A stretch of DNA of 64,000 nt. Source: CBDBJQ01 sp965206405. Lineage in GTDB: Bacteria; Pseudomonadota; Alphaproteobacteria; UBA8366. Position numbers and translations under genes: made by a program. The DNA lies in assembly GCA_965206405.1 (NCBI GenBank), contig CBDBJQ010000006.1, forward strand, positions 2,604,001 through 2,668,000. Direction: 5' to 3'. The notes below the pieces were generated by a model that saw only the letters and a program-made list of their open reading frames with translations, was not told where the DNA came from and ran no database searches. Below, one piece after another: positions 47,321 through 56,861 of this stretch (position 1 is its first letter; every line of letters starts with the position of its first letter).

Positions 47321-47872
47321 ATGAGTGACGCCTCCCACGCCGACACACCCGGCCAACCAGAGGAAACCCGGCGCGATTTCCTGACCATGGCGGCCATCGC
47401 CACTGGTGCCATCGGAACGGCGAGTTTCGCTTGGCCATTGATCGATCAGATGAATCCTTCGGCCGATGTCTTGGCGCTGGCTTCGACCGAACTGGACATC
47501 AGCAAGATCGCTCCCGGCCAGAGCGTCACCATCAAATGGCGCGGCGCACCTGTCTTCGTCCGGCACCGGACTCCCGAAGAGGTCGCGCAGGCTAAGAACG
47601 TGCAGGCCGAAGACCTCAAGGATCCCCAGCCCGACGGTGATCGCGTCGAAAAGGATGCATGGCTCGTCCTCGTCGGTGTCTGCACCCATCTTGGCTGTGT
47701 CCCTCTCGGACAAAAACCCGGCCACCCGCAGGGCGATTTCGGCGGCTGGTTTTGCCCCTGCCACGGCTCGCACTACGACACCTCAGGACGGATTAGGAAG
47801 GGGCCTGCACCGCGCAACCTCCCTGTCCCGCCCTACCGATTCCTCGACGACAATACAATCCGCATCGGATAG
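47321..47872 (+). CDS. petA: ubiquinol-cytochrome c reductase Rieske iron-sulfur subunit
   Basis: The Rieske subunit of complex III carries electrons from ubiquinol to cytochrome c1. The 183-residue protein has a twin-arginine-like N-terminus (TRRDFLT), a membrane anchor at 22-42, and the [2Fe-2S] ligands Cys121 and His123 (CTHLGC), Cys145 and His148 (CPCHGSH), with Cys126-Cys147 forming the disulfide. First gene of petABC; petB starts 10 bases later. Confidence 0.97.
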   Translation: MSDASHADTPGQPEETRRDFLTMAAIATGAIGTASFAWPLIDQMNPSADVLALASTELDISKIAPGQSVTIKWRGAPVFVRHRTPEEVAQAKNVQAEDLKDPQPDGDRVEKDAWLVLVGVCTHLGCVPLGQKPGHPQGDFGGWFCPCHGSHYDTSGRIRKGPAPRNLPVPPYRFLDDNTIRIG

Positions 47873-47882
47873 GGCGCGATCA

Positions 47883-49139
47883 ATGAGCTCCAAACCCGAA
47901 TTCAGCAATCCTGTCGTCCGATGGATCGACGAGCGTCTGCCGATCTTCACCTACATGAACCACGAGTATCGGGATTTCCCGATGCCGAAGAACCTCAATT
48001 ACTGGTGGAACTTCGGCGCTCTCGCGACGATCTCGCTGATCGTCATGATCGTCACCGGAGTCGTGCTGGCGATGCACTACACGCCGCATGTCGACCACGC
48101 CTTCGACAGCACCGAGCGCATCATGCGCGACGTGAATTACGGGTGGCTGATCCGCTACCTTCATATGAATGGCGGGACGATGTTCTTCATCGTCGTCTAC
48201 ATCCACATCTTCCGAGGTATCTACTACGGCTCCTACAAGGCGCCACGGGAATTGCTGTGGATTCTCGGCGTTGTCATCCTGCTCCTGATGATGGCAACTG
48301 CCTTCATGGGCTACGTTCTCCCTTGGGGCCAGATGAGTTTCTGGGGCGCAACGGTGATCACCAATCTGTTCTCGGCGATCCCTCTGGTTGGCGATCCCAT
48401 CGTCAGCTGGCTGTGGGGCGGCTTTGCAGTCGAAAACCCGACCCTGAACCGCTTTTTCTCGCTGCATTACCTGCTGCCTTTCGTGATCGTTGCCGTCGTC
48501 GGCCTGCATCTGGTGGCCCTGCATGTCGTCGGCTCGAACAATCCCGAAGGTATAGAGGTGCGCTCGGAAGACGATACGGTCCCGTTCACGCCCTACTTCA
48601 CCGCCAAGGATTCGGTGGGCACGATGGTTTTCGTGCTCGTCTTCGCCGCCCTGGTCTTCTATCTGCCGAACTATGCCGGCCATCCGGACAACTACATCCA
48701 GGCCGACCCTCTGCAGACGCCGCCGCACATCGTTCCGGAATGGTATTTCCTGCCCTTCTACGCGATCCTGCGTGCGGTACCGGATATTCTCTTCATCGAC
48801 GCCAAGCTGGCCGGCGTCCTTGCCATGTTCGGATCGATTATCGTCCTGTTCCTGCTGCCCTGGCTCGACACCTCGCCGATCCGGAGCTGCCGCTACAGGC
48901 CGATCTACAAATGGTTCGTGTTCGTCCTGATCGTGGATTGCGTCCTGCTCGGCTTCTGCGGCGCCAACCCGCCGGACGGCATCTGGCTCCTCCTGAGCCG
49001 GATTGGCACCGCTTATTACTTCTTCCATTTTGTGATCCTGCTGCCGGTTCTGGGCTGGGTTGAAACGCCTCGGGCGCCGCCTGCCAGCATCTCCAAGCCT
49101 GTGCTCGAGAGCAGTGGCGATACGGCGGAGAATGCGTGA
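47883..49139 (+). CDS. petB: cytochrome b of the bc1 complex
   Basis: The 418-residue integral membrane subunit binds two b hemes and both quinone sites. Eight membrane segments are visible. Heme ligand pairs lie in RYLHMNGGTMFFIVVYIHI and in the later HYLLPFVIVAVVGLHLVALH regions; the Qo-site motif PEWYFLPFYAILR is intact, as is GYVLPWGQMSFWGATVI. ATG 47883 follows the petA stop by 10 bases. The open frame upstream of this ATG is only the overlapping petA sequence. C-terminal end overlaps petC. Confidence 0.97.
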   Translation: MSSKPEFSNPVVRWIDERLPIFTYMNHEYRDFPMPKNLNYWWNFGALATISLIVMIVTGVVLAMHYTPHVDHAFDSTERIMRDVNYGWLIRYLHMNGGTMFFIVVYIHIFRGIYYGSYKAPRELLWILGVVILLLMMATAFMGYVLPWGQMSFWGATVITNLFSAIPLVGDPIVSWLWGGFAVENPTLNRFFSLHYLLPFVIVAVVGLHLVALHVVGSNNPEGIEVRSEDDTVPFTPYFTAKDSVGTMVFVLVFAALVFYLPNYAGHPDNYIQADPLQTPPHIVPEWYFLPFYAILRAVPDILFIDAKLAGVLAMFGSIIVLFLLPWLDTSPIRSCRYRPIYKWFVFVLIVDCVLLGFCGANPPDGIWLLLSRIGTAYYFFHFVILLPVLGWVETPRAPPASISKPVLESSGDTAENA

Positions 49140-49966
49140 TGCCGGCAAAAATGTTCTCCGTAAAACCGTTTCCGGCAAAATCAATCGCCGCCGCATTCGC
49201 TCTCGGTGGGCTTCTGCTCCTGGCCCTGCCGATCCCCGGCTACGCCGCGGAAGCACCCGAGATCGAGACCCGCGAGTGGTCCTGGGACGGCATCTTCGGC
49301 CAGTTCGACAAGGCCGCCGCCCAGCGCGGCTTGCAGGTCTACAAGGAAGTCTGCGCCGCCTGCCACGGCCTGCGCCTGGTTGCCCACCGCAATCTTGCCG
49401 ATCTCGGCTACAACGCAGCGCAGATAAAGGCTTTCGCCGCCGAGTTCGAGGTCACTGACGGTCCCAACGAGGACGGCGACATGTATGTCCGCCCCGCCCG
49501 ACCGTCCGACCGCATCCTCAGTCCATTCGCCAACGACAATGCCGCGCGGGCCGCCAATAACGGCGCCCTGCCGCCCGATCTGTCCGTGATCGTCGAAGCT
49601 CGCGCGGGCGGACTCGACAATCTCGGCGGCCCCAGCGGTGCCGATTATGTCTATGCTTTGCTGACCGGCTACGCTGAGGCACCGAAGAGCATGTCGATGA
49701 GCGATGACATGCACTACAACAAGGCTTTCCCCGGCCATCAGATCGCCATGATCCCGCCGCTTGAGGACGGGCTGGTCGAATACGCCGACGGAACCAAGGC
49801 CACGGTGGCGCAGATGTCGCACGACGTCACCACCTTCCTCGCCTGGGCGGCGGAGCCGAACCTCGAGGCCCGCAAGGCGATGGGGCTCAAGGTTATGCTA
49901 TTCCTCATCTTCATGACCATCCTCGTCGTTATCGTAAAACGGCGCATATGGGCGCGTGTCCACTGA
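49139..49966 (+). CDS. petC: cytochrome c1
   Basis: Cytochrome c1 accepts electrons from the Rieske protein and passes them to a soluble or bound cytochrome c. The 275-residue precursor has a signal peptide to about residue 37 (GYAA end), the heme-binding Cys72-x-x-Cys75-His76, a distal Met in QIAMIPPL near 200, and a C-terminal membrane anchor from about 245. Start is ATG at 49139, overlapping the petB stop (TGATG); a GTG one codon earlier is less likely. Confidence 0.95.
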   Translation: MPAKMFSVKPFPAKSIAAAFALGGLLLLALPIPGYAAEAPEIETREWSWDGIFGQFDKAAAQRGLQVYKEVCAACHGLRLVAHRNLADLGYNAAQIKAFAAEFEVTDGPNEDGDMYVRPARPSDRILSPFANDNAARAANNGALPPDLSVIVEARAGGLDNLGGPSGADYVYALLTGYAEAPKSMSMSDDMHYNKAFPGHQIAMIPPLEDGLVEYADGTKATVAQMSHDVTTFLAWAAEPNLEARKAMGLKVMLFLIFMTILVVIVKRRIWARVH

Positions 49967-50066
49967 CGGCGAAAGGCCCGGCGCAAGACCGGCGAACACG
50001 GCCCGATGAACGCACCTCGATGAACACACCCCGGCACCCTTGGCACCCCTGGCGCCCCCGGCATCA

Positions 50067-50966
50067 ATGACTACGCCCGGAACGCCCCCGGTACTCGGCA
50101 TCATCGGCGGCAGTGGCCTCTATGACCTGCCCGGCCTTGAGGACAAGGAGTGGTGCACCGGCGTCTCTGTCTTCGGTGAACCCTCGGACCAGCTCCTGTT
50201 CGCACAGCTCGCCGGACAACCAGTGATTTTTCTGCCCCGGCACGGAAGGGGCCACAGGATTCCACCTCATGCCATCAATTACCGCGCTAATATCGAGGCT
50301 CTGAAAAGAGCCGGCGTCACCGAAATCGTTTCCGTCTCGGCCGTCGGCTCGCTGGATGCGGAGCTCGGCCCGGGAAGTTTCGTTCTCGTCGATCAGTTCA
50401 TCGACCGGACTCTGTCCCGCGCCGGAAGTTTCTTTGATACCGGGCTCGTCGCCCATGTGTCGATGGCCGACCCAGTCTGCAATCGTCTCTGCGACCACAT
50501 CGAGGCGGCGGGAAAGGAAGCCGGCATCTCCATGCGGCGCGGCGGCGTTTATCTGGCCATGGAAGGACCGCAGTTTTCCAGCCGCGCGGAATCCCATCTC
50601 TACAGAAGCTGGGGTTGCTCCGTCATCGGCATGACCAACATGCCGGAGGCGCGTCTCGCCCGAGAGGCAGAGATCTGCTACGCGAGCGTCGCTATGGTCA
50701 CCGATTACGATTGCTGGCATGAGGGGCACGAAGACGTCAGCGTCGAGGCCGTCATCGCGGTTCTGCTCGCCAACGCCGACAAGGGCCGGTCGCTGATCAG
50801 CGCTGTTGCGCCCCGGCTGGGTGACAGAACCGCCTCCTGCCCAGCGGGCTGCCATACCGTTCTCGACACTGCCCTGGTCACCGACCCCTCGGTACGGGAT
50901 CCGGCCCTGGTTGAAAAGCTCGACGCGATCGTCGGCCGCACCCTTAGCAAACAGTCAGGAAACTGA
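50067..50966 (+). CDS. mtnP: S-methyl-5'-thioadenosine phosphorylase
   Basis: MtnP phosphorolyses methylthioadenosine to adenine and methylthioribose-1-phosphate in methionine salvage. The 299-residue protein shows GIIGGSGLYDLPGLE at the start, FLPRHGRGHRIPPHAINYRAN near 65, MEGPQFSSRAESHLYRSWG near 178 and GMTNMPEA. Start ATG at 50067. The 100-base gap after petC contains short degenerate repeats. It does not sit with other mtn genes. Confidence 0.95.
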   Translation: MTTPGTPPVLGIIGGSGLYDLPGLEDKEWCTGVSVFGEPSDQLLFAQLAGQPVIFLPRHGRGHRIPPHAINYRANIEALKRAGVTEIVSVSAVGSLDAELGPGSFVLVDQFIDRTLSRAGSFFDTGLVAHVSMADPVCNRLCDHIEAAGKEAGISMRRGGVYLAMEGPQFSSRAESHLYRSWGCSVIGMTNMPEARLAREAEICYASVAMVTDYDCWHEGHEDVSVEAVIAVLLANADKGRSLISAVAPRLGDRTASCPAGCHTVLDTALVTDPSVRDPALVEKLDAIVGRTLSKQSGN

Positions 50967-50982
50967 CCACGGGGGCAGTCGA

Positions 50983-52239
50983 TCAGGCGGTCGGGAGATC
51001 CTCCTCCAGATCGACATCATGGCGTGGATCGAGCTCGGTTCCGATCGGAGAAACCGGCTGTGGCGCGGCGGCGAAGGGCACCGGCTCCTCGGCCACAATC
51101 GGACGGGCGACCAGAAGACGACGGGTGGAAAAAACTGCCATTCCCACACCGGCCGCAGCGGTCAGAAAAAACAGCCCCTCGGGTCCGATCAGGCCCATCG
51201 GCACCGATGCCAGCATCGGGCCGATGATCGCGCCGACGCTGAAAAACAGGATCAGGCCGGCCGACACGCTGATCCGGTCATCGGCCTCAACGAAATCGTT
51301 CGCATGGGCAACGCTCAGCGGATAGAGAAGAAACGCGGATCCTCCGAAGACACCGGCCAGCGCAAAGGTTGCCACAGGACCCAGATCCACCACCTGGGTC
51401 ATCAACCCGCTCGCGATGGCGAGAAAGAACGCCGTCGTTGCGAGTACGACGCGCCGGTCGAAATTGTCGGAAAGCCGCCCCACCGGCCACTGGACAAGAA
51501 GCCCACCGAGCAGCAGCGCCACCATAAAGCCGACAGTGCCGTCCCGGCCCATTCCAAGTGCGTGCGTGAAGGTCGGGGCCAGGGCGTAAGTGGCGCCAAG
51601 GACCAATCCAGCCGTCAGGACACCGACAGTAGCGAGCGGAGATGCCGCAAGTAGCCTGTTCAGACCGAAAGGAGAGGTTGCTAACAATACCGGCGCGGGA
51701 CGACGGGTCAGAGCCACCGGCACCAACGCCATGGACAGCATGATGGAGACGGCGACGAACAGCCCCAGCCCGCCAGGAATATCGGCGAGCAGAAAAACCT
51801 GTCCGGCGCCGACCCCAAGGTGGGAGATGCTGATGTAGAACGCGAAAACCTGGCCGCGGATCTGGTTCGGCGTGCGATCATTGAGCCAGCTCTCCATGCA
51901 CATGAAGAGGCCAGCCATGCAGAAACCACCAAGGAAACGCAGCAGCATCCAGGCGGCCTCGTGCGATAGAAAAGCGTGCGCCAGGGTGGCGGCGGAGAAG
52001 GTCGAGGCGAGCACGGCAAAGGTCCGGATGTGCCCGACCGATTCCAGGAGGCCGCGGGCGGTCAACGAGCCGATCAGAATTCCGCCCCAGTAGCCCGACA
52101 TCACGACCCCGATGACGACCGGCGAGATGTCGCCATTCGCCAGCCTCCATGCAAGCAGGGTCGTCAGCAAGCCATTGCCGACGAACAGCAACGCGGCCCC
52201 GATCAGCACCGAGGAAATGGAGAGCAGACTGTCGCGCAT
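50983..52239 (-). CDS. MFS transporter (YcaD-like)
   Basis: A 418-residue carrier with about 12 membrane segments and the family feature GYWGGILIGSLTARGLLESVGHIRTF near residues 50-75. FMCMESWLNDRTPNQIRGQV near 108 is typical of the YcaD-like MFS group. The C-terminal 40 residues are polar. ATG at 52239 is chosen from the family start (MRDSLLSISS); a longer reading has no similarity. Substrate unknown. Convergent with mtnP. Confidence 0.88.
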   Translation of the reverse strand: MRDSLLSISSVLIGAALLFVGNGLLTTLLAWRLANGDISPVVIGVVMSGYWGGILIGSLTARGLLESVGHIRTFAVLASTFSAATLAHAFLSHEAAWMLLRFLGGFCMAGLFMCMESWLNDRTPNQIRGQVFAFYISISHLGVGAGQVFLLADIPGGLGLFVAVSIMLSMALVPVALTRRPAPVLLATSPFGLNRLLAASPLATVGVLTAGLVLGATYALAPTFTHALGMGRDGTVGFMVALLLGGLLVQWPVGRLSDNFDRRVVLATTAFFLAIASGLMTQVVDLGPVATFALAGVFGGSAFLLYPLSVAHANDFVEADDRISVSAGLILFFSVGAIIGPMLASVPMGLIGPEGLFFLTAAAGVGMAVFSTRRLLVARPIVAEEPVPFAAAPQPVSPIGTELDPRHDVDLEEDLPTA

Positions 52240-52363
52240 CGCGGAAAAATCCGACGTCACGCGGGCGGTGCGACACATCGCATACCCGAATGAGCCGCAT
52301 ATGCTTTCAGCGGCGGGCGCTGTCAATGCCCCCGGGCAGGTTTATTTTTGCGGCCTGTTTTTA

Positions 52364-52897
52364 CTACGCGACGCGCGGGGCGGGCTGGGGTGTTTGCTCG
52401 ACCGGGCCACCAGCCTTACGCCACGCGCCGAAGCCGCCGGCTATGTGCGCCACCGATGTAATGCCCATGTCCTGAACGGCCTTCACGGCGAGGGCCGAAC
52501 GCCAGGCACTGCCACAGAAAAACACGAGTTCCCGGCCCGAGGAGAACTCCTCGCGATGGTAGGGGCAGTCCGGATCAATCCAGAACTCGAGCATGCCACG
52601 CGGCGCGTGGAGCGAGCCGGGAATGGTGCCGTCGCGCCACAATTCATGGATATCCCTGAGGTCAACGATAAGAACGCTGTCGTCATCAACAAGATCAAGG
52701 GCGGTTTTGACCGGGATTGTCTCGATCTCGGCCTCGGCTTCCGCGAGCAACCGGCGGAAGCCCCTCTTCAGGGTCGCCTGCCCGAAGCCCGCTCGCTGAA
52801 GGCCTGTCGCAGTGACCAGCGCGGAAAGCGGACCTTCGGCCGCACACCAGCCCCGCACTCGCCGCCGCACAGTTCTCACTATGGCGACGACAGGCAC
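52364..52897 (-). CDS. rhodanese-like sulfurtransferase, downstream copy
   Basis: A single-domain rhodanese. The active-site loop reads CGSAWR, with the persulfide Cys in FFCGSAWRSALA. It is about 70 percent identical to the neighbouring copy over the domain (GSLHAPRGMLEFW, YHREEFSSG, HIAGGFGAW). The homologous region starts near ATLKRGF with no ATG there; the nearest start is a GTG at 52897 about 40 codons upstream, so the start is uncertain or the copy has lost its own. It looks like a recent tandem duplicate. Confidence 0.8.
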   Translation of the reverse strand: MPVVAIVRTVRRRVRGWCAAEGPLSALVTATGLQRAGFGQATLKRGFRRLLAEAEAEIETIPVKTALDLVDDDSVLIVDLRDIHELWRDGTIPGSLHAPRGMLEFWIDPDCPYHREEFSSGRELVFFCGSAWRSALAVKAVQDMGITSVAHIAGGFGAWRKAGGPVEQTPQPAPRVA

Positions 52898-52935
52898 GAG
52901 CGTTTTCTATCGTGGTCAGGGTTTGTTGCGGTGAG

Positions 52936-53361
52936 CTAGGATTTCGCGGGCTGGGGTTTCGGTGCGGGCTGGGGCTTTTCTTCGACCAACCCGCCCGCCT
53001 CCTTCCAGGCGCTGAAGCCGCCGGCGATGTGCGCGACCGGCTCGACACCCATGTCCTGGACAGTCTTCGCGGCGAGGGCCGAACGCCAGGCGCCGGCACA
53101 GAGGAACACCAGTTTCTTGCCCGAGGAGAACTCCTCGCGGTGATAGGGACTGTCCGGATCAACCCAAAACTCGAGCATGCCCCGCGGGGCGTGGAGTGAA
53201 CCGGGGATGATGCCCTCGCGCCACAGTTCCCGGACGTCCCGGAGATCGACGATGATCACGCTGTCGTCACCGACGAGATCGAAGGCGGCCTCGGTCTCGA
53301 TCGTCTCGATTTCGGCCTCAGCCTCTGCGATCAGCTGGCGGAAGCCCTTTTTCAGAGCCAT
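52936..53361 (-). CDS. rhodanese-like sulfurtransferase, upstream copy
   Basis: The 141-residue protein has the rhodanese active loop Cys88-AGAW-Arg93, preceded by DLRDVRELW with the conserved acidic turn near 40. It transfers sulfane sulfur from thiosulfate or a persulfide to a thiol acceptor. It has a clear ATG start (MALKKGF) three bases from the dienelactone hydrolase stop, so they form one operon. The C-terminus KPQPAPKPQPAKS is low-complexity. Confidence 0.92.
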   Translation of the reverse strand: MALKKGFRQLIAEAEAEIETIETEAAFDLVGDDSVIIVDLRDVRELWREGIIPGSLHAPRGMLEFWVDPDSPYHREEFSSGKKLVFLCAGAWRSALAAKTVQDMGVEPVAHIAGGFSAWKEAGGLVEEKPQPAPKPQPAKS

Positions 53362-53364
53362 GGG

Positions 53365-54030
53365 CTAGCCTTTCATGTGGGTGGAAAAGAACGCCAGTGT
53401 TCGTTCGCGCGCCAGCTTCGCGCTGTCCGGCTCAAACTGCCCGCGATGGTCGCAATTGAAGCCATGATCGGCATGGTAGACATGAATCTCCGCCTGCGGC
53501 TGGGCGGCCCGAATCGTCTCGATATCCTCCATCGGAATGCTCGCATCCATATCGCCGAAATGCATCATCAGCGGACAGGCGGGTTTCTCGTCCTTGAACG
53601 GGACGATTTGTCCGCCGTAATAGGAAACCCCGCAGGAGACGCCCTCGACCCGACAAGCAGTGAGGAAAGTCAGCGATCCGCCCCAGCAGTAGCCAACCAC
53701 ACCGACCGGGGTTGGCAATGACTTCACCGCGGCACGGATATCCATGACGGGCCCGTCCCAGCCGGCCTGATCCCTGAGAGACCGGGCCTCAGTCATCGCC
53801 TCGGGCGTATAGGGCAGCGCCACGTCCGGAGAGACCCGGTCATAGATGGCCGGGGCCACCGCCACATACCCGTCGGCGGCGAAACCATCGGTCACTTCCC
53901 GGATGTGGTCGTTGACACCGAACACTTCCTGCAAAACAACGACGCCGCCCTTCGGCTCTCCGGCCGGCTCGGCGCGCCAGGCGTTGAATTGATGGCCGTC
54001 TTCGGCTGTCAGTTTGATAATAGATCCCAT
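53365..54030 (-). CDS. dienelactone hydrolase family protein
   Basis: The 221-residue alpha/beta hydrolase has the DLH catalytic triad: nucleophile Cys115 (GYCWGGS), Asp162 (GDMDASIP) and His189 (YHADHGFNC). DLHs open lactones such as dienelactone in aromatic breakdown; many act on other esters. ATG at 54030 follows GGGGGTTGG. A reading upstream of it has no similarity. It begins the operon with the two rhodaneses. Confidence 0.92.
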   Translation of the reverse strand: MGSIIKLTAEDGHQFNAWRAEPAGEPKGGVVVLQEVFGVNDHIREVTDGFAADGYVAVAPAIYDRVSPDVALPYTPEAMTEARSLRDQAGWDGPVMDIRAAVKSLPTPVGVVGYCWGGSLTFLTACRVEGVSCGVSYYGGQIVPFKDEKPACPLMMHFGDMDASIPMEDIETIRAAQPQAEIHVYHADHGFNCDHRGQFEPDSAKLARERTLAFFSTHMKG

Positions 54031-54172
54031 GTCCAACCCCCCGTCGGTAAATCCCCTACTTGTAGCCGTATCCCGCATATCATGCGGCGGGCGGAGTGTA
54101 GGAGTCCGCCCGCGTGTCGACAAGCCACTGTTCCGGTTTCAGCACACAAAATGCCAAGCATCCGGGGGCTGC

Positions 54173-55273
54173 CTACACGTTGAACCGGTAGAGCACGATA
54201 TCGCCGTCCTGGAGCGCGTAGTTACGGCCTTCGCGGCGCATCCGGCCCCTCTCGCAGGCACCCTGTTCCCCGCCGCAGGCAACGAAATCCCCATGTGAAA
54301 TCGTTTCTGCGGCAATAAAGCCACGCTCGAAGTCGGTATGGATCCGGCCAGCAGCGGCGGCAGCCGTGGTGCCGATCGGCACGGTCCAGGCCCGGGTCTC
54401 CTTCGGCCCGGTTGTATGGTAGGTCAGCAGGCCCAACAGGCTGTAGCCGGCCTGGATCACGCGGTCGAGGCCGGATTCGGGAAGATCGAGGGACTGGAGA
54501 AAATCACGGCGTTCCTCATTGCTCTCCAGTCGGGCGATTTCGGCCTCGATCCCGGCTGACATCACGACCACCGGCGCACCCTCCCGCTCGGCCATCGCAG
54601 CGACGGCGTCGGAATGCCGGTTCCCGGAAGTGGCAGCCTCTTCTTCGACATTGGCGATATACAGCACCGGCTTGGCGGTCAGCAGGCCGAGCCGGCGGAG
54701 CGCCTCGCGCCCCGCTTCCGGCACCGCCGCGGCCCGCGCCGGCTGGCCGGCGCGCAACACGGCAAGTACGGGTTCGAGTGTGATCAGGAGGCTTGCTGCC
54801 TCCCGGTCGCCGCCGCGGGATTTCTTCTCCGCGCTCTCGACCCGGCGCTCGAGGCTCTCGAGATCGGCAAGCATAAGTTCGGTCGCCACCGTCTCAGCGT
54901 CCCGGACGGGATCCACCGACCCCTCGACATGGCTGACATCGGAATCTTCGAAGCAGCGGAGCACCATCAGTACCGCGTCGACCTCGCGAATATTGGCAAG
55001 GAACCGGTTACCCAGCCCCTCGCCCCGCGACGCACCCCGCACCAGCCCCGCGATGTCGACGAACTCAAGGAACGTCGGCACCACTTCGCAAGAGCCGGAG
55101 AGCTGCGCTATCTCCGCCAGGCGCGGATCGGGAACGGGCACCCGGCCAATATTCGGCTCGATCGTGCAGAAGGGGAAATTCTCTGCTGCGGCCGCGGCGG
55201 TACGGGTCAGGGCGTTGAACAGGGTCGATTTGCCGACATTCGGAAGGCCGACAATGCCGCAATTAAACCCCAT
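54173..55273 (-). CDS. ychF: redox-regulated ATPase/GTPase YchF (OLA1 family)
   Basis: A 366-residue TRAFAC NTPase that prefers ATP and binds ribosomes. The P-loop is GLPNVGKST at 9-17; NFPFCTIEPN (G2), DIAGLVRGASRGEGLGN (G3) near 70 and the YIANVEEE variant of G4 near 205 are visible. The C-terminal TGS domain begins around 275 and ends QDGDIVLYRFNV. ATG at 55273 overlaps the 3' end of pth by 11 bases, so the two are coupled. Confidence 0.96.
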   Translation of the reverse strand: MGFNCGIVGLPNVGKSTLFNALTRTAAAAAENFPFCTIEPNIGRVPVPDPRLAEIAQLSGSCEVVPTFLEFVDIAGLVRGASRGEGLGNRFLANIREVDAVLMVLRCFEDSDVSHVEGSVDPVRDAETVATELMLADLESLERRVESAEKKSRGGDREAASLLITLEPVLAVLRAGQPARAAAVPEAGREALRRLGLLTAKPVLYIANVEEEAATSGNRHSDAVAAMAEREGAPVVVMSAGIEAEIARLESNEERRDFLQSLDLPESGLDRVIQAGYSLLGLLTYHTTGPKETRAWTVPIGTTAAAAAGRIHTDFERGFIAAETISHGDFVACGGEQGACERGRMRREGRNYALQDGDIVLYRFNV

Positions 55274-55958
55274 CCGGCGCACCCTCTCCGAGTTTCGTGC
55301 CTGACCCTGCCGAGTTTGTTCCGTTCTCTGCTGCCGCGCCAGTCGACTGTTGGTTCTCCCCCTGTCCATCCTCCTCGACCGGTCTCAAGGGTGCCACCCG
55401 GCTGTTCATCTTCGAGAGAAAAGCGTCGTGCAGGGCGTCATCGGCCAGCATCGGCGCCAGGGCGCCGACAGCATCGACGACCCCGCCGGCAAGCGGGCGT
55501 TCCGCTTTCGAAAAATCCGACAGGACATGGCCCAGGATCCTGTCCTTGGTGCACGGCCGGCCGATGCCGAGACGCAGGCGCGTATAGTCCGCGCCGATCG
55601 CCGCATGGATGTCGCGCAGACCGTTATGGCCGGCATGCCCACCGCCGTATTTGAGGCGCAGGCGGCCCAGCAGGAGATCGAGTTCGTCGTGGATGACCAG
55701 AACCGTCTGCGGCTCGATCTTGTGGAAGTTCACGGCCGCCCCGACAGCGCGGCCGGAATTGTTCATGAAGTCGACCGGTTTGACCGCCAACACCTTCTCA
55801 TGGCCGAGCCGGCCCTCGGCGCACAGCGCTCCGAACCGGTCACGCCACGCGCCGAAACCATTCGCTTCAGCAATTCGGTCCAGCGCCATGAAGCCGATAT
55901 TGTGGCGATTGTTCTCGTATTTCGGACCGGGGTTTCCGAGACCGACGAAGAGAAGCAT
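55263..55958 (-). CDS. pth: peptidyl-tRNA hydrolase
   Basis: Pth releases tRNA from stalled peptidyl-tRNA. Catalytic and binding residues are visible: Asn and His of NRHNIGF (His19), Asp in VIHDELDL near 92, and Asn in MNNSG near 66. The tail beyond residue 190 is an unstructured extension (EDGQGENQQSTGAAAENG). It forms the operon prs (separate), rplY, pth, ychF, an arrangement common in alphaproteobacteria. Confidence 0.97.
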   Translation of the reverse strand: MLLFVGLGNPGPKYENNRHNIGFMALDRIAEANGFGAWRDRFGALCAEGRLGHEKVLAVKPVDFMNNSGRAVGAAVNFHKIEPQTVLVIHDELDLLLGRLRLKYGGGHAGHNGLRDIHAAIGADYTRLRLGIGRPCTKDRILGHVLSDFSKAERPLAGGVVDAVGALAPMLADDALHDAFLSKMNSRVAPLRPVEEDGQGENQQSTGAAAENGTNSAGSGTKLGEGAPDGV

Positions 55959-55967
55959 GGCTGACGC

Positions 55968-56663
55968 CTATCCTTCTCCCTCGCCCTTGTCCTCGCCATC
56001 CTTGGAATCGGCATCCGCCTCTTCCTCGGTGGCCTCGCCGTCCTCGCCCTCGAGACCTTCTTCGCCTTCTTCCAATTCCTCGGCCGCAGTCTCCTCGGCA
56101 ACCACCGTCGGCGCCGCGACCGTCGCAATGGTGAAATCCCGATCCGTGATCGTCGACGTGGTGCCGTCGGGCAGCGTGATCATGCTGATATGTATGCCAT
56201 CGCCAATCTCAAGGCCGGTGAGGTCGATCTCGATCTGCTGGGGGATATTGTTGACCTGGCACATCAGCTCGAGCGAACGCCGCACCACGTTCAGAACGCC
56301 ACCGCGCTTGAGGCCCGGCGATTCCTCTTCATTGAGAAAGATGCAGGGTACATCGACAGCCAGCGAAGTACTGGCGGTCACCCGCAGGAAATCGACATGC
56401 AGGACGCGATCCGTGACCGGATCGAACTGCACCTCGCGGGGCAGAACCCGTTCGTGCTCGCCGCCGACTTCAATGTCGTAGACCGTGGAATAGAGCGCGC
56501 CGGCGGCAAGATCACGCTGCAGGGTGGTCGGTTCGACGGACACCGGTACCGGCGGTCGCTCGCCCCCATAGATCACGCCCAGTACTCGTCCTGCGCGGCG
56601 CTCGGCGCGTGCCGGGCCCTTGCCCCGTCCCTCGCGCAACACTGCCGTCATCGCGTTCGCCAT
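55968..56663 (-). CDS. rplY: 50S ribosomal protein L25 (Ctc type)
   Basis: bL25 binds 5S rRNA. The N-terminal half shows the L25 domain (REGRGKGPARAERR, LGVIYGG, REVQFDPVTDRVLHVDFLR) and the C-terminal half is the beta-barrel TL5/Ctc domain up to about 185. The last 50 residues are almost entirely Glu, Asp and Gly. Start ATG 56663. Cotranscribed with pth (gap of 9 bases). Confidence 0.95.
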   Translation of the reverse strand: MANAMTAVLREGRGKGPARAERRAGRVLGVIYGGERPPVPVSVEPTTLQRDLAAGALYSTVYDIEVGGEHERVLPREVQFDPVTDRVLHVDFLRVTASTSLAVDVPCIFLNEEESPGLKRGGVLNVVRRSLELMCQVNNIPQQIEIDLTGLEIGDGIHISMITLPDGTTSTITDRDFTIATVAAPTVVAEETAAEELEEGEEGLEGEDGEATEEEADADSKDGEDKGEGEG

Positions 56664-56861
56664 GGCTCCGGTCTCCACAGTTTCTCGGGTTTTTTCCGGT
56701 GTTTTCGCCTGCCTGCCCTGATTCCAAGGGTTGGCGCGATCCCGGCTAGATAGTCATCGAAGCCCTGTAAGTCAAATACACCGGGCCTTATCGAGCCCCC
56801 GCTGATCTCCGCCAGAAATTGCCGAATTTTGCCGATCCTGCCGGAATCCCGAGACAGGTCG

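Noticed and set aside
47466..47882. An in-frame extension upstream of the petB ATG
   Set aside because: It overlaps petA in another frame and lacks cytochrome b similarity; the ATG at 47883 fits the family start.
47880..49256. A 458-residue open frame on the minus strand
   Set aside because: Antisense shadow of petB, very rich in His, Asp and Arg, with no family motif.
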